The position numbers and the translations under genes were made by a program. Source: Akkermansiaceae bacterium (GTDB lineage: Bacteria; Verrucomicrobiota; Verrucomicrobiia; Verrucomicrobiales; Akkermansiaceae). From it: a stretch of 64,000 nucleotides of DNA. Where the stretch lies: assembly GCA_905182405.1 (NCBI GenBank), contig CAJJBQ010000001.1, positions 248,001 to 312,000 of the forward strand, given 5' to 3'. This document shows positions 52,604 through 61,841 of the stretch, piece after piece. The stretch's first letter is position 1. Every line of letters begins with the position of its first letter. The notes beneath the pieces are model-generated. The model was not told the origin of the DNA, searched no databases, and saw only the letters and a program-made list of their open reading frames with translations.

Positions 52604-53871
52604 ATCTTCGCAGTCAGGCTGGTCTCAGAGAGTTTGTAGCGGCTCAAGAAGGGAAGGTCGCATTTCTTCGCTTCGAGCGCTCTGGGCTGAAGCAGGGGCC
52701 TTTAAGCGATTGGGATATCGCGGTAGAAAATCACGCGCCAGCGATGAAGGCGTGTGATGGTCTTTACGGAACTCCGTGGACGAGGATTCCGAGGCAGTAT
52801 GTCGTCCAATACTTTTTTGACTGGGGGCAATGTGATTTACTACCAGTCTTCGAATGGAATGGGATTGAATACCTCGACCAGAAGTTATTCTGGAGCAAGG
52901 TGGCTCCGCTTGAGAAAGACGGAATTCCGCGTCCAGCTTTGGGCCATGACGCATACATCGCATGGATGACGGGGCTTTTGTGGGGGCGTAGGTATAACAA
53001 GCGCTACCGTAATTTCATCAAGGAAGCGGCAAAGAAAGATGAAGATAATTTCAGAGAATGCCTCCGTGCGGCTTTTGGTAACAGGCTCGCAGAAAACCTC
53101 TTCCAGATTGCGGCAAGAGGAGATGCTGGGGTTGCTACCCACTGGGTGAGCTCCATGAGGTTTGCATTAGCGAGGCGGCAGATGGTTCGCCATCCGCTTA
53201 AGACGGCTACCAACGTGGTAAAGCACTGGCTTTGTGAATGGCGATTCCATCGTCGATTAGCATTACCTTGGGTTGGAATTCTCGGTCCCGATGGGAGTGG
53301 CAAATCAAGTGTGATCGAGGAGCTTAATAAACGACTTAAACTTTCAAGAATTAAAGTCAGAGCGATCCATTGGTTGCCTAAGTTGAACCCGGCGACAGGA
53401 GACTCTAATATCGTTATTACAGATCCGCACGCGCAACCTCCCAAATCAGCATTTCTATCCAGTCTTCAGCTGGTCAAGATCGTGCTCTATTGGTGGTTGG
53501 CTTCGATTCGCTACCTCTTCCATTTGAGAGCAAAGAAAGAGATGGTGCTCTCTGATCGTTTTTACCCGGACCTGCTTGCCGATCCGCGGCGTTATCGTTA
53601 TGGAGCCAGTAGTAAGCTTGCGGAACTTGCGTTTAAATTGATCCCGCGACCTGATCGGGTGATCATTCTACATACTGATGAAGAAACGATCTTGAAGAGG
53701 AAACAGGAGGTTTTGCCAGAAGAGTTGGCGAGGCAGCTAGAATGTTACAAGAGTATCGCGGAGGAATTGGGTGAGCGGGCGGTCTTGGTTGATTGTGGTC
53801 AGGAATTGGATGTGGTAACTGACGAGGTATTAGAAGTTGTTTTGGAAGCTCTCGCCGAACGAAGACGATGA
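52600..53871 (+). CDS. Nucleotidyltransferase-like plus thymidylate-kinase-like fusion
   Basis: 423 residues. The N-terminal about 200 residues (FLRFERSGLKQGPLSDWDIA...) look like a nucleotidyltransferase-type domain. The second part has a complete Walker A (LPWVGILGPDGSGKSSVIEE) and DRFYPDLLADPRRYRYGASS, a thymidylate-kinase-like lid/base region. Proteins of this layout occur in exopolysaccharide and sialic-acid-type loci, but no reaction is established. The gene at 44153 encodes a shorter relative without the P-loop. It overlaps genes on both sides by four bases. Confidence 0.75.
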   Translation: MNLRSQAGLREFVAAQEGKVAFLRFERSGLKQGPLSDWDIAVENHAPAMKACDGLYGTPWTRIPRQYVVQYFFDWGQCDLLPVFEWNGIEYLDQKLFWSKVAPLEKDGIPRPALGHDAYIAWMTGLLWGRRYNKRYRNFIKEAAKKDEDNFRECLRAAFGNRLAENLFQIAARGDAGVATHWVSSMRFALARRQMVRHPLKTATNVVKHWLCEWRFHRRLALPWVGILGPDGSGKSSVIEELNKRLKLSRIKVRAIHWLPKLNPATGDSNIVITDPHAQPPKSAFLSSLQLVKIVLYWWLASIRYLFHLRAKKEMVLSDRFYPDLLADPRRYRYGASSKLAELAFKLIPRPDRVIILHTDEETILKRKQEVLPEELARQLECYKSIAEELGERAVLVDCGQELDVVTDEVLEVVLEALAERRR

Positions 53872-55055
53872 TAAGGGTTGCTCATATTCTATCTTACTTC
53901 CCTGGACAGGAAGGTTTGACCAGCTTCTGCCGAGGGCTGGGAGCCGCGTTCGAGGATGTTGAAGGTATTGATGTGCCGATCATCACCTTTCGGGCGAAGC
54001 CAGTCAGGAAAGCGACTGGAAAGGAGCCTCCCCAGATCAAGTTTCCGCACCACAATCGTCATCCTTTTGATCTGCCGAAGGCCTTTCTGAATGCGTTAGA
54101 TTCGAAAGAGCTCGAATTGGACGGGGCAGTTCTTCATGGGACATACAGCCCGCAGGTCTTTGCGCAGGCTAGGGCGCTTCATCGGCGTGGGATTCCATAC
54201 ATTTTTGTCCCTCACGACCCTTATGTGAGAACTCTCCAGAAGCATAAAGCGTTTCGCAAGTTCCTCTACTGGCATTGTTGTGAGAAATGGGTGATCCAAC
54301 ACGCGGCTGCGGTCCAGCTCTTGTCCTCTGAGCATGAGGGGCCGCTTAGAGAGCAAGGGATAACGACCCCTGTATTCACGGTGGCGAATGGGTGCGATAC
54401 TGATGATTTGGTTCATCTGGCACCAGATTCCCGGATTCCCGGCTGCGAGGAGGATTTTAGGATCCAATATTTGGGCAGAATGGATCGGAATCACAAGGGT
54501 CTAGATCTCCTTATTAAGGGGTATGCGCAGTTCTTGAAAAAAGTGGGGAGTTCTGAGAGAATCCAGCTCGTTTTGAGTGGGAATGATTGGGAAGACCGTG
54601 GGTTTTTAGAAGATTTGGCAAATTCTCTTCATTTGGGTGCGAACATCCTGTTCACAGGGCGACTCCCAGAACACTCGATCACGATCCACTCACGGGCTGA
54701 TTTGTGCGTTCTGGCATCGAGGTTCGATGGATTTGGACTCACGATTGTGGAGGCGATGATGGCGTCAAGACCAGTTCTGGTGTCGACAAGGGCGGGCATT
54801 GCAAATCACGTGAGAAAGTCGAATGGAGGTTTCCTGGTGGAGCCTGACTCCAAGAGTATTGCGGAAGGATTACTTGAGGCTTGGAGGCAGCGTAATTTCC
54901 TGAAGGAAATTGGAGTGAAGGGGCATCAATATGTGACGCGTGAGCTCACGTGGGCATCAATCGCGGCCCAATCGGCTGCTGCTTACACTAAATTTTTCCC
55001 CCTTGACGAAGGAAGGAACGCGACCGATTCTAAAATTGAAAAATTTAATTTTTAA
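53868..55055 (+). CDS. Glycosyltransferase family 4
   Basis: 395 residues. GT-B layout: RVAHILSYFPGQEGLTSFCR at the start, IPYIFVPHDPYVRTLQKHKA, then FRIQYLGRMDRNHKGLDLLI and VLASRFDGFGLTIVEAMMAS in the donor-binding domain. The final segment (TWASIAAQSAAAYTKFF) is the usual C-terminal helix. Its start overlaps the kinase-like gene; it is the last glycosyltransferase before the DUF1800 gene. Confidence 0.94.
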   Translation: MIRVAHILSYFPGQEGLTSFCRGLGAAFEDVEGIDVPIITFRAKPVRKATGKEPPQIKFPHHNRHPFDLPKAFLNALDSKELELDGAVLHGTYSPQVFAQARALHRRGIPYIFVPHDPYVRTLQKHKAFRKFLYWHCCEKWVIQHAAAVQLLSSEHEGPLREQGITTPVFTVANGCDTDDLVHLAPDSRIPGCEEDFRIQYLGRMDRNHKGLDLLIKGYAQFLKKVGSSERIQLVLSGNDWEDRGFLEDLANSLHLGANILFTGRLPEHSITIHSRADLCVLASRFDGFGLTIVEAMMASRPVLVSTRAGIANHVRKSNGGFLVEPDSKSIAEGLLEAWRQRNFLKEIGVKGHQYVTRELTWASIAAQSAAAYTKFFPLDEGRNATDSKIEKFNF

Positions 55056-55082
55056 AAATTCGTGTTTCAAAAAAGTTCAGAC

Positions 55083-57200
55083 ATGAAAGAGAGTAAGAAA
55101 GTTTTGGCTATCGTGCTAGCGACTGCTCTTGTTGGCTTCCAGCCGCTGAGTGGTGCGATCGACTACGATGGCGACGGAGTCTCTGAATTGTGGGCCCAAC
55201 TGTATCCGCAACTTGCACACGATCAGCGTGATAGTGATGCGGATGGTCAATCAAATTTCGCAGAATCGGTGGCCGGGACCGACCCGACAAATCCTTCGAG
55301 TCGGCTAGAGTTGAAAGTGCACTCGTTGAGCGTCAATACGATAACATTTGAGTGGCAAACGATCATCGGTAAGACTTATCGGATTCAGCGTTGGTCGCCG
55401 CAAAGCGGAGAATGGGAAGCGCTTGTTACTTCCCCGACGGCGACAATTTCTGAGATTCGACAAGTCGTTGTTCCGGCGGTCGAACCTGTGGGAGTTTATC
55501 GGATGAGCGTTGGCGACGTGGACCAGGACGCTGATGGTCTGACTGCCTGGGAAGAGGCCCTCTTTGGCTGGAGTGATAGTGATCCGTTCAGTGCGAACGG
55601 TGGCGAGATGTCTGATTTTTCTTTTGCTAGCAAATCTCTTGAAGCTCCTGAGGGCATTCTCCTTACTGACGGTAGATCCATTCCACAAAGACTGCCGACG
55701 GCGAGTGAAGCTGCCCGATTTCTTGTTCAAGCATCTTTTGGGCCGAATGAGGAGGAGATTGAAAAGGTGACGAACTTGGGGTTCTCAGCTTGGTTTGAAG
55801 GGCAATTGAGTATGCCGACGACGACGACGCAGGCTAGCATGTTTTCTACCGGGCAACCTTTTTCAGCCGGATTGTGGAGGCACGGATGGTGGCGTTCTGC
55901 GCTCATTGCTCCCGACCAAATGAGGCAAAGGATGGCGTATGCCTTGAGTCAAATTTTTGTTGTTAATACAGAGAGCGGGACGGTAATTGGTGACAACGTC
56001 ACGACGCAGGCGCGCTACTATGATCCGCTTTTGACTGAAGGCTTCGGATCGTTCCGGGATCTATTGGAGCACGTGAGCTACAGCCCTGCGATGGGCTTTT
56101 CCCTCTCCCACCTTAATAATCGTAAATCTGACCCAGCGCTGGGGCAATTTCCTGATGAAAACTTTGCGCGGGAGATCATGCAATTGTTCACGATTGGCTT
56201 GTGGAAGCTCAATCCTGACGGGAGCCGACAGATTACGGATGGTGGATTGTTCATTCCGACCTACGACAATTCGGTGATCACTGAAATGGCAAAGGTTTTC
56301 ACTGGGATGAGCCACTCTCGTGTGAACAGTGGAGAGATAGCAACCAGCTTCTACCAGGGAGCTCAAGGTAATGATTACCAATATCCCATGAAGGTTTGGG
56401 ATGAGGAGCATGAGCCAGGGATCAAAGTCTTGTTTGATGGCGTAATTGTTCCTGAGGGGCAGTCTGGTGAAGAGGACGTACAGCAAACTCTCGACGCTTT
56501 GTGCGCTCATCCCAATGTCGCTCCTTTTGTAAGTAGGTTATTGATTCAGAGATTTACGAGTTCCAATCCTAGTTCTGAATATCTCACGCGGGTGTCCCGA
56601 GCATGGGAAATGGGCGAGGGGAACTTGGAACACGTCATGAGGGCAATCCTTTTCGATTCCGAGGCTCGAACGATGAGCCACGGAGGGGGAATTCGAGGCA
56701 AGGTGAGGGAGCCGCTCATTCGAATGACTCACTTTATGAGAGCCTTTGGCGAATTGGACGAACCCGGAAAATTTGGTGTTTTCGCCAACAAACTAAAATC
56801 GGATATGGGGCAGTTTCCGATGTCATCCCCAACAGTGTTCAACTTTTACCTCCCTGATTACTTGCCACAAGGCGAGCTTCAATCTGAGGGTCTTTTTTGT
56901 CCAGAGCTTCAGATCGCGACAGCGAGTTCGCTTCTCGCAACGCACAACTTATTTGCGGGCACTGTAAATTCAGGACATTGGGTTCGTGGAGTCGATTACA
57001 CGCAGGAGCTTATTTTGTTGGCAGAAGACAACGATTCGCTCTTGGACCATTTTGACCGATTAATGACTTATGGGGCCATGTCGGGAGAGACGAGAGCAGC
57101 CGCAAGAAGTATGCTCGAAGTATTTAGCAATCCAGATACTAAGATTCGTCAGGCTCTGCAAATGATCATCAATTCCCCAGACTTTAGCATTTTGCGATAG
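55083..57200 (+). CDS. DUF1800-family secreted protein
   Basis: About 705 residues from ATG 55083; the product starts with a signal peptide (MKESKKVLAIVLATALVGFQ). Near the N-terminus are calcium-binding-like loops, DYDGDGVSELWAQLYPQ and DSDADGQSNFAESVAGTDP, similar to thrombospondin type-3 repeats. The DUF1800 domain runs from about residue 230: FLVQASFGPNEEEIEKV, MRQRMAYALSQIFVV, ENFAREIMQLFTIGLWKLNP. It is directly followed by a DUF1501 gene, the usual partner. Function of the pair is not established. Confidence 0.9.
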   Translation: MKESKKVLAIVLATALVGFQPLSGAIDYDGDGVSELWAQLYPQLAHDQRDSDADGQSNFAESVAGTDPTNPSSRLELKVHSLSVNTITFEWQTIIGKTYRIQRWSPQSGEWEALVTSPTATISEIRQVVVPAVEPVGVYRMSVGDVDQDADGLTAWEEALFGWSDSDPFSANGGEMSDFSFASKSLEAPEGILLTDGRSIPQRLPTASEAARFLVQASFGPNEEEIEKVTNLGFSAWFEGQLSMPTTTTQASMFSTGQPFSAGLWRHGWWRSALIAPDQMRQRMAYALSQIFVVNTESGTVIGDNVTTQARYYDPLLTEGFGSFRDLLEHVSYSPAMGFSLSHLNNRKSDPALGQFPDENFAREIMQLFTIGLWKLNPDGSRQITDGGLFIPTYDNSVITEMAKVFTGMSHSRVNSGEIATSFYQGAQGNDYQYPMKVWDEEHEPGIKVLFDGVIVPEGQSGEEDVQQTLDALCAHPNVAPFVSRLLIQRFTSSNPSSEYLTRVSRAWEMGEGNLEHVMRAILFDSEARTMSHGGGIRGKVREPLIRMTHFMRAFGELDEPGKFGVFANKLKSDMGQFPMSSPTVFNFYLPDYLPQGELQSEGLFCPELQIATASSLLATHNLFAGTVNSGHWVRGVDYTQELILLAEDNDSLLDHFDRLMTYGAMSGETRAAARSMLEVFSNPDTKIRQALQMIINSPDFSILR

Positions 57201-58598
57201 ATGAGAGAAAAACAGGAGAACTTAAATCGACGGACCTTTCTTGGAGAGTCGAGTTGTGCAGCAGTTGGTTCGATCGGGGCGCTATCAACGATGCTCAATT
57301 TGAAGCTGATGAGCTCATTGTCGGCGGAGGAAGTGAATCCTGGTGGAGATTATAAAGCGCTCGTCTGCGTGTATCTGGCTGGAGGGAACGATTCCTTCAA
57401 TATGCTTGCCCCGGTTGATGAGGTTGGCTTTGACGAGTATTCGGTCGCCCGGGGATCCATTGGTCTGGCGGTTGACCAGTTCACTCCTCTTAACTATGCC
57501 ATCCCGGATGGCAGGAGCTTGGGGATTCAATCGGAAATGGCAGAGTTGGCGGCGCTCTTTCAATCCGGCAAGGCTGCATTTGTCGCTAATGTGGGTACCT
57601 TGGTAGAGCCAACGGATTTATCCGCCATCCTTAATCAGACCGCCAAACTTCCTTTGGGGCTTTATTCCCATTCTGACCAAGAGATCCACTGGCAATCGAG
57701 TCTCCCTGACACACGCACCTCTAGTTCTGGTTGGGGAGGGCGAATGGCTGATCTTTTGCGTGACCTCAATGAGGATGGAGGGGTGTCGATGAACGTGTCT
57801 TTGGCCGGGACCAATCTCTTTCAGGTTGGGGATTCGACTTCTGTTTTTGCTAAAAATCCCGGAGATATTCCCGGTATTACCAATTGGAATGACCCGAATC
57901 CCGTGAAACGAAATGCAATCCAAAGCATCTTGGAAGCGGAGTATGAGAATGTCTTTAAGAGAGCGCTAGCTACGAGAACGCGAGATGCGATTGAAGCTGG
58001 CGAAGCGTATCGAACAGCATTGCAGGGGATTCCTGCACTCGCATCTACCTTTGACTCCCAGAACCCACTTTCGCTTCAACTGAAGGATGTTGCTGAAACG
58101 ATCGCAGCGCGCGAAAATCTGGGGAAGAAACGCCAAACCTTTTTCGTGAGGGTCGGTGGCTGGGATCATCATGGTTCCCTGAATTCTCATCCTGCCATGC
58201 TAGGGTCGCTCAGTCAGGCAATCGGAGAATTTCAGGTAGCAATGAGTGAGCTCTGTGTGGAAGATCAAGTCACCCTGTTCACGGCATCTGACTTTGGCAG
58301 GACACTCTCACCGAATGGGGGTGGTAGCGACCATGCATGGGGCGGCAATCAATTCATCGTTGGAGGAGCAGTTGAGGGAGGAAAAGTCCATGGTATTTAT
58401 CCGGAGTTGGCCCTTGGAAATAATTTAGATGTCGGAAGAGGTCGAATGATTCCGACAACGTCAGTAGATGAGTATTTTGCCGATTTGGCGCTCTGGATGG
58501 GGGTCTCACCTCAGAATATTTCGAGCGTCCTTCCAAATTTGTCTCGTTTTCACAGTGTCGTTGACTCCGGGGCTCCGATCGGCCTTTTTGGTGCATAG
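57201..58598 (+). CDS. DUF1501-family protein with twin-arginine-like leader
   Basis: 465 residues. NLNRRTFLGESSCAAVGSIG is a twin-arginine signal. The DUF1501 domain (sulfatase/alkaline-phosphatase-like fold) follows: LVCVYLAGGNDSFNMLAPVD, LGLYSHSDQEIHWQSSLPD, FVRVGGWDHHGSLNSHPAML, TASDFGRTLSPNGGGSDHAW and GAVEGGKVHGIYPEL. It begins directly after the DUF1800 stop. The pair is exported by different routes (Sec and TAT) and is inserted in the EPS operon before the exosortase. Confidence 0.92.
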   Translation: MREKQENLNRRTFLGESSCAAVGSIGALSTMLNLKLMSSLSAEEVNPGGDYKALVCVYLAGGNDSFNMLAPVDEVGFDEYSVARGSIGLAVDQFTPLNYAIPDGRSLGIQSEMAELAALFQSGKAAFVANVGTLVEPTDLSAILNQTAKLPLGLYSHSDQEIHWQSSLPDTRTSSSGWGGRMADLLRDLNEDGGVSMNVSLAGTNLFQVGDSTSVFAKNPGDIPGITNWNDPNPVKRNAIQSILEAEYENVFKRALATRTRDAIEAGEAYRTALQGIPALASTFDSQNPLSLQLKDVAETIAARENLGKKRQTFFVRVGGWDHHGSLNSHPAMLGSLSQAIGEFQVAMSELCVEDQVTLFTASDFGRTLSPNGGGSDHAWGGNQFIVGGAVEGGKVHGIYPELALGNNLDVGRGRMIPTTSVDEYFADLALWMGVSPQNISSVLPNLSRFHSVVDSGAPIGLFGA

Positions 58599-58616
58599 CC
58601 GCTGAGAGGAAAGCAC

Positions 58617-59624
58617 TTGTTATTTGTTAGTAATCAGATTAATTTAAGAGAAGTGGTTGGAAGCAACGAATCTAAGAATGTGCTTCGCTCTCCCTTGGGT
58701 TGGCCCAAGCCGGCCTTGATCTTCACTGGTCTTTCGGCATTGCTACTTCTTTACTTTTACGTTTTTCACAATTCCTATCCCACGACCAATGGCAAATCCT
58801 TGGCTGGCTGGGGGTGGCGTGCTTGCAACTCGGACAATGGATTCTTGCATGGGCGTTTCATTCCTTTCGCCTTTGCGGTCATGTGCTGGCTTGGATGGAA
58901 ATGCGCAAAGGGTGAAGAGGTAAAGCCGAGCAATTGGGGTTTAGCAATTTTGGCTGTGGGATTGATTCTCTATGTGGGATCAGTGAGAACGATTCAACCG
59001 AGGATTGCGATCATCGGATTGCCCTTTACGATTCTCGGAACTCTTTATTTTCTTTTTGGTTTTCAGGTGACCAGACACTTTATCTTCCCCGCATTTTTTT
59101 GGTGGTTTGCGATGCCAGTTCCTGGTCTTGAGACGGCATTGACCGGGCGCCTTCAGCTCTTGGTGACAGAATTCTGTTTCTATACTGGCCAGTTTGTCGG
59201 GATGGACTTGGTTCGCCAAGGGAACACGATCACCATCCTTTCCGGGAGCGGGGAAAGTTCGATGGATATTGCGGAGGGGTGCAGTGGCATTCGATCCTTG
59301 ATGGCGTTAACGATGATCGCAGCAGTGTTTGCTCATTACACTCAGAAGAGTCTTTGGAAGAAAGCGGTCCTTTTTGGCTCCTCATTACCCTTGGCGATTA
59401 TTGGAAACTTCGGAAGGATCTTTACGATTCTGGTGATCGCCCAGATGGGATTCGCAGACTTCGCTATGAAGACCTTCCATGATTGGGCGGGGCTTTTGTT
59501 CTTTTTTCCCATTGCGCTATCGGGCCTGTATTTGATCGATTACTTGCTCAATATTCGTGAGCGCCGAAAGCGGAAGAAGAAGGTCTCAGTTTCGCGAAAG
59601 AACACGCCTCAGATTGCCAAATGA
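58617..59624 (+). CDS. Exosortase
   Basis: 335 residues from TTG 58617 (no early ATG exists), with about eight membrane helices. The catalytic triad is visible: Cys222 in DIAEGCSGIRSLMALT, Arg267 in IIGNFGRIFTILV, and His288 in KTFHDWAGLLFFFP. Exosortases are membrane transpeptidases that process PEP-CTERM proteins and are tightly linked to exopolysaccharide loci. The C-terminus is basic and ends before the EpsI-type domain, which is encoded separately by the overlapping next gene. Confidence 0.93.
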   Translation: MLFVSNQINLREVVGSNESKNVLRSPLGWPKPALIFTGLSALLLLYFYVFHNSYPTTNGKSLAGWGWRACNSDNGFLHGRFIPFAFAVMCWLGWKCAKGEEVKPSNWGLAILAVGLILYVGSVRTIQPRIAIIGLPFTILGTLYFLFGFQVTRHFIFPAFFWWFAMPVPGLETALTGRLQLLVTEFCFYTGQFVGMDLVRQGNTITILSGSGESSMDIAEGCSGIRSLMALTMIAAVFAHYTQKSLWKKAVLFGSSLPLAIIGNFGRIFTILVIAQMGFADFAMKTFHDWAGLLFFFPIALSGLYLIDYLLNIRERRKRKKKVSVSRKNTPQIAK

Positions 59625-60421
59625 CCAAGCGAACGATCGTATTATTTTGTTTCATCTTCGGGATGTTTGGGGCGTTGTTTCTGCTTCCCGTCACTCCTGG
59701 AATGAAGCCCTCAAGGCTTGTCAAAGATCTTCCGGATCAGCTTGGAGATTGGCGGGGAACTCCAAGGGAGCCAGGAGCTTTGGAGAAAAAGGTTCTGGCT
59801 CAGGATACTGAGTTCAGGCGGATGGAGTATAGTGATATTACGGGGGAACGGCCCTCTATTGAGACTTCCATTGTTTTCTCAGGGAAGAATCTTAGCCAAA
59901 GCATTCATCGCCCTGAGGTGTGTCTCCGGGCGCAAGGGTGGACCTTCGTTCATGAAAATTATCTTCAGTTACAGGGAGTCTTGTCTTCTGGTGCGCCTCT
60001 TCCGGTGAAGGAGCTGATTTGTAAAAGAATAGCGATGAAAAATCCTGAGAAGGATGGAGATAAACCGACTCCTTATCTAACAGAGGACGGAAAAGAAGTG
60101 ATTCTGTGGCGGGTGTTTTATTATACCTTTTTTGGCCATGAAGCTATTGTAGCTGGGCACTATCAACGGACGATCGTGGATATGAGGGATCGATTGTTCA
60201 AGGGTTACGACCAACGTTGGGCTTACGCGACCTTTTCTTCTTACATCACTTCCAAGCACACCGAGCAGGGGATTATGCTTACAGGGGCTCCAAATTTCAA
60301 TGAGGAAGAGACGAAGGAATTAATTAAGGATTTCTTAAGGGAGTTCCTGCCGGTCGTTGTCGCGGAGCCACGCAGCGGTTATGATCCATCACTGGAGGAG
60401 GGCAAGAACATTGGACTATGA
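59621..60421 (+). CDS. EpsI-family exosortase-associated protein
   Basis: 266 residues starting in an ATGA overlap with the exosortase stop. One N-terminal helix (IVLFCFIFGMFGALFLLPV) is followed by an extracytoplasmic domain with DLPDQLGDWRGTPREPG, a SQSIHRPEVCLRAQGWTF block and WRVFYYTFFGHEAIVAGHYQ, matching the EpsI domain often fused to exosortases. It presumably assists the exosortase or polymer export; its reaction is unknown. The stop overlaps the sugar transferase start. Confidence 0.88.
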   Translation: MTKRTIVLFCFIFGMFGALFLLPVTPGMKPSRLVKDLPDQLGDWRGTPREPGALEKKVLAQDTEFRRMEYSDITGERPSIETSIVFSGKNLSQSIHRPEVCLRAQGWTFVHENYLQLQGVLSSGAPLPVKELICKRIAMKNPEKDGDKPTPYLTEDGKEVILWRVFYYTFFGHEAIVAGHYQRTIVDMRDRLFKGYDQRWAYATFSSYITSKHTEQGIMLTGAPNFNEEETKELIKDFLREFLPVVVAEPRSGYDPSLEEGKNIGL

Positions 60422-61827
60422 GGCGTAGAGGGCAAAACGAACTATTCTCGACTCAAATTCTTCAAGTCTTTGATGCGTTGATTGTATGGTTGTGCTTCGT
60501 CCTAGCGGCGGCACTGCACCCCTCGATCCGGAGTTTCGCTGGAATTGGTAATATTGATGCCTATGGGCTCGGGGATATGATGTGGATTGTCTATATCGTT
60601 GTTCCCCTGACCCCGCTCATTTTGGAGAAATTTCAGTTTTACGAACAGATTGCGACGAAGAAACGGGTTAAGGTCATCAATGAGCTTTTTCAGAGTATTC
60701 TTCTCGTCGGATTGATTGTCGCGTTGGTCGAGGTCGTCTTTAAGTTCTCTGGAACACGGCGCCTGATTTTTGGCACCGGTCTCTTTTATACCTTTGGATT
60801 TCTTTGGTTAAGGAGTGTGATAACGCGACGCGTGCTGCTGGAAAAATCGAAGCGGCCCGAAAACTTAGACCATGTTGTTCTCGCGGGGAATAGCGAAGAG
60901 ATTGCTTCGTTTCTTAAGGAAGTGGAATCCGAGCGACTGCAAACGTGGAGAATCGTGAGCCACTTTGATATGGCTGGGAAAACGGTGGATGAACTTGGTG
61001 ATCTCCTTAAAAAGGAAGCAGTCCAGAGAGTGGTTTTCCTAACCCGGCATACCGAGTTTGAGAGGGTCGCTAGGGCCGTAGGTCTTTGCGAGATTCAAGG
61101 AGTTGAAGCCTGGCTGGATGCGTCATTTCTTAAAACTCAGGTCACCCGACCGACCTTTGACGTAATCGGCGGGCAGCCTATGTTGGTTTTTAGCTCTACT
61201 CCCGAGCTTTCCTGGCAGTTGTTTGCGAAGCATCTGTTGGATTTCTTTGGGGCCGTTTTTATTCTTCTGGGTACTCTACCGTTCTGGCTGCTTGCCTGGG
61301 TAGGGATCAAGTTAGCAAGCCCAGGAGCGCCGGTGTTCTTTTCCCAGAAACGGTCTGGTCTCTACGGTAAAGTGTTTTCTATTTATAAGTTCAGGACGAT
61401 GGTTCCTGACGCCGAAGAAAGGTTGAGAGAAGTGAAGGAAAGTCACGGCAATGAAGTGGACGGGCCTGCCTTCAAACTTGATGACGATCCCAGGATCTTT
61501 CCTTTTGGGAACTTTCTTCGAAAATACAGTATCGACGAGTTGCCACAGTTGATAAATGTGATCAAAGGAGAGATGAGTCTTGTTGGTCCGAGGCCACTTC
61601 CTGTGCATGAAATCGAGGCGATTGAAAATTCCGCCCACCGCCGGCGCCTTAGTATGAAACCTGGCCTGACATGTATTTGGCAGATCACCGGGCGGAGCAA
61701 TATCACCGATTTTGATGAGTGGGTGAAGCTGGACACTCGTTACATTGATGAATGGTCGATCTGGGGAGATGTGCTGATTTTACTCAAAACGATTCCTGCG
61801 GTGGTCTTCAGAAAAGGAGCCAAGTAA
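60418..61827 (+). CDS. Polyprenyl-phosphate sugar-1-phosphate transferase (initiating enzyme)
   Basis: 469 residues. About four or five N-terminal helices and a CoA-binding-like cytosolic domain precede the bacterial sugar transferase domain: LLDFFGAVFILLGTLPFWLL, FFSQKRSGLYGKVFSIYKFR, LRKYSIDELPQLINVIKGEM and SLVGPRPLPVHE. It resembles WcaJ/EpsB-type proteins that load the first sugar phosphate onto undecaprenyl phosphate. It overlaps the EpsI gene by ATGA. Confidence 0.94.
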   Translation: MRRRGQNELFSTQILQVFDALIVWLCFVLAAALHPSIRSFAGIGNIDAYGLGDMMWIVYIVVPLTPLILEKFQFYEQIATKKRVKVINELFQSILLVGLIVALVEVVFKFSGTRRLIFGTGLFYTFGFLWLRSVITRRVLLEKSKRPENLDHVVLAGNSEEIASFLKEVESERLQTWRIVSHFDMAGKTVDELGDLLKKEAVQRVVFLTRHTEFERVARAVGLCEIQGVEAWLDASFLKTQVTRPTFDVIGGQPMLVFSSTPELSWQLFAKHLLDFFGAVFILLGTLPFWLLAWVGIKLASPGAPVFFSQKRSGLYGKVFSIYKFRTMVPDAEERLREVKESHGNEVDGPAFKLDDDPRIFPFGNFLRKYSIDELPQLINVIKGEMSLVGPRPLPVHEIEAIENSAHRRRLSMKPGLTCIWQITGRSNITDFDEWVKLDTRYIDEWSIWGDVLILLKTIPAVVFRKGAK

Positions 61828-61841
61828 AATTTTTGGTTCAA

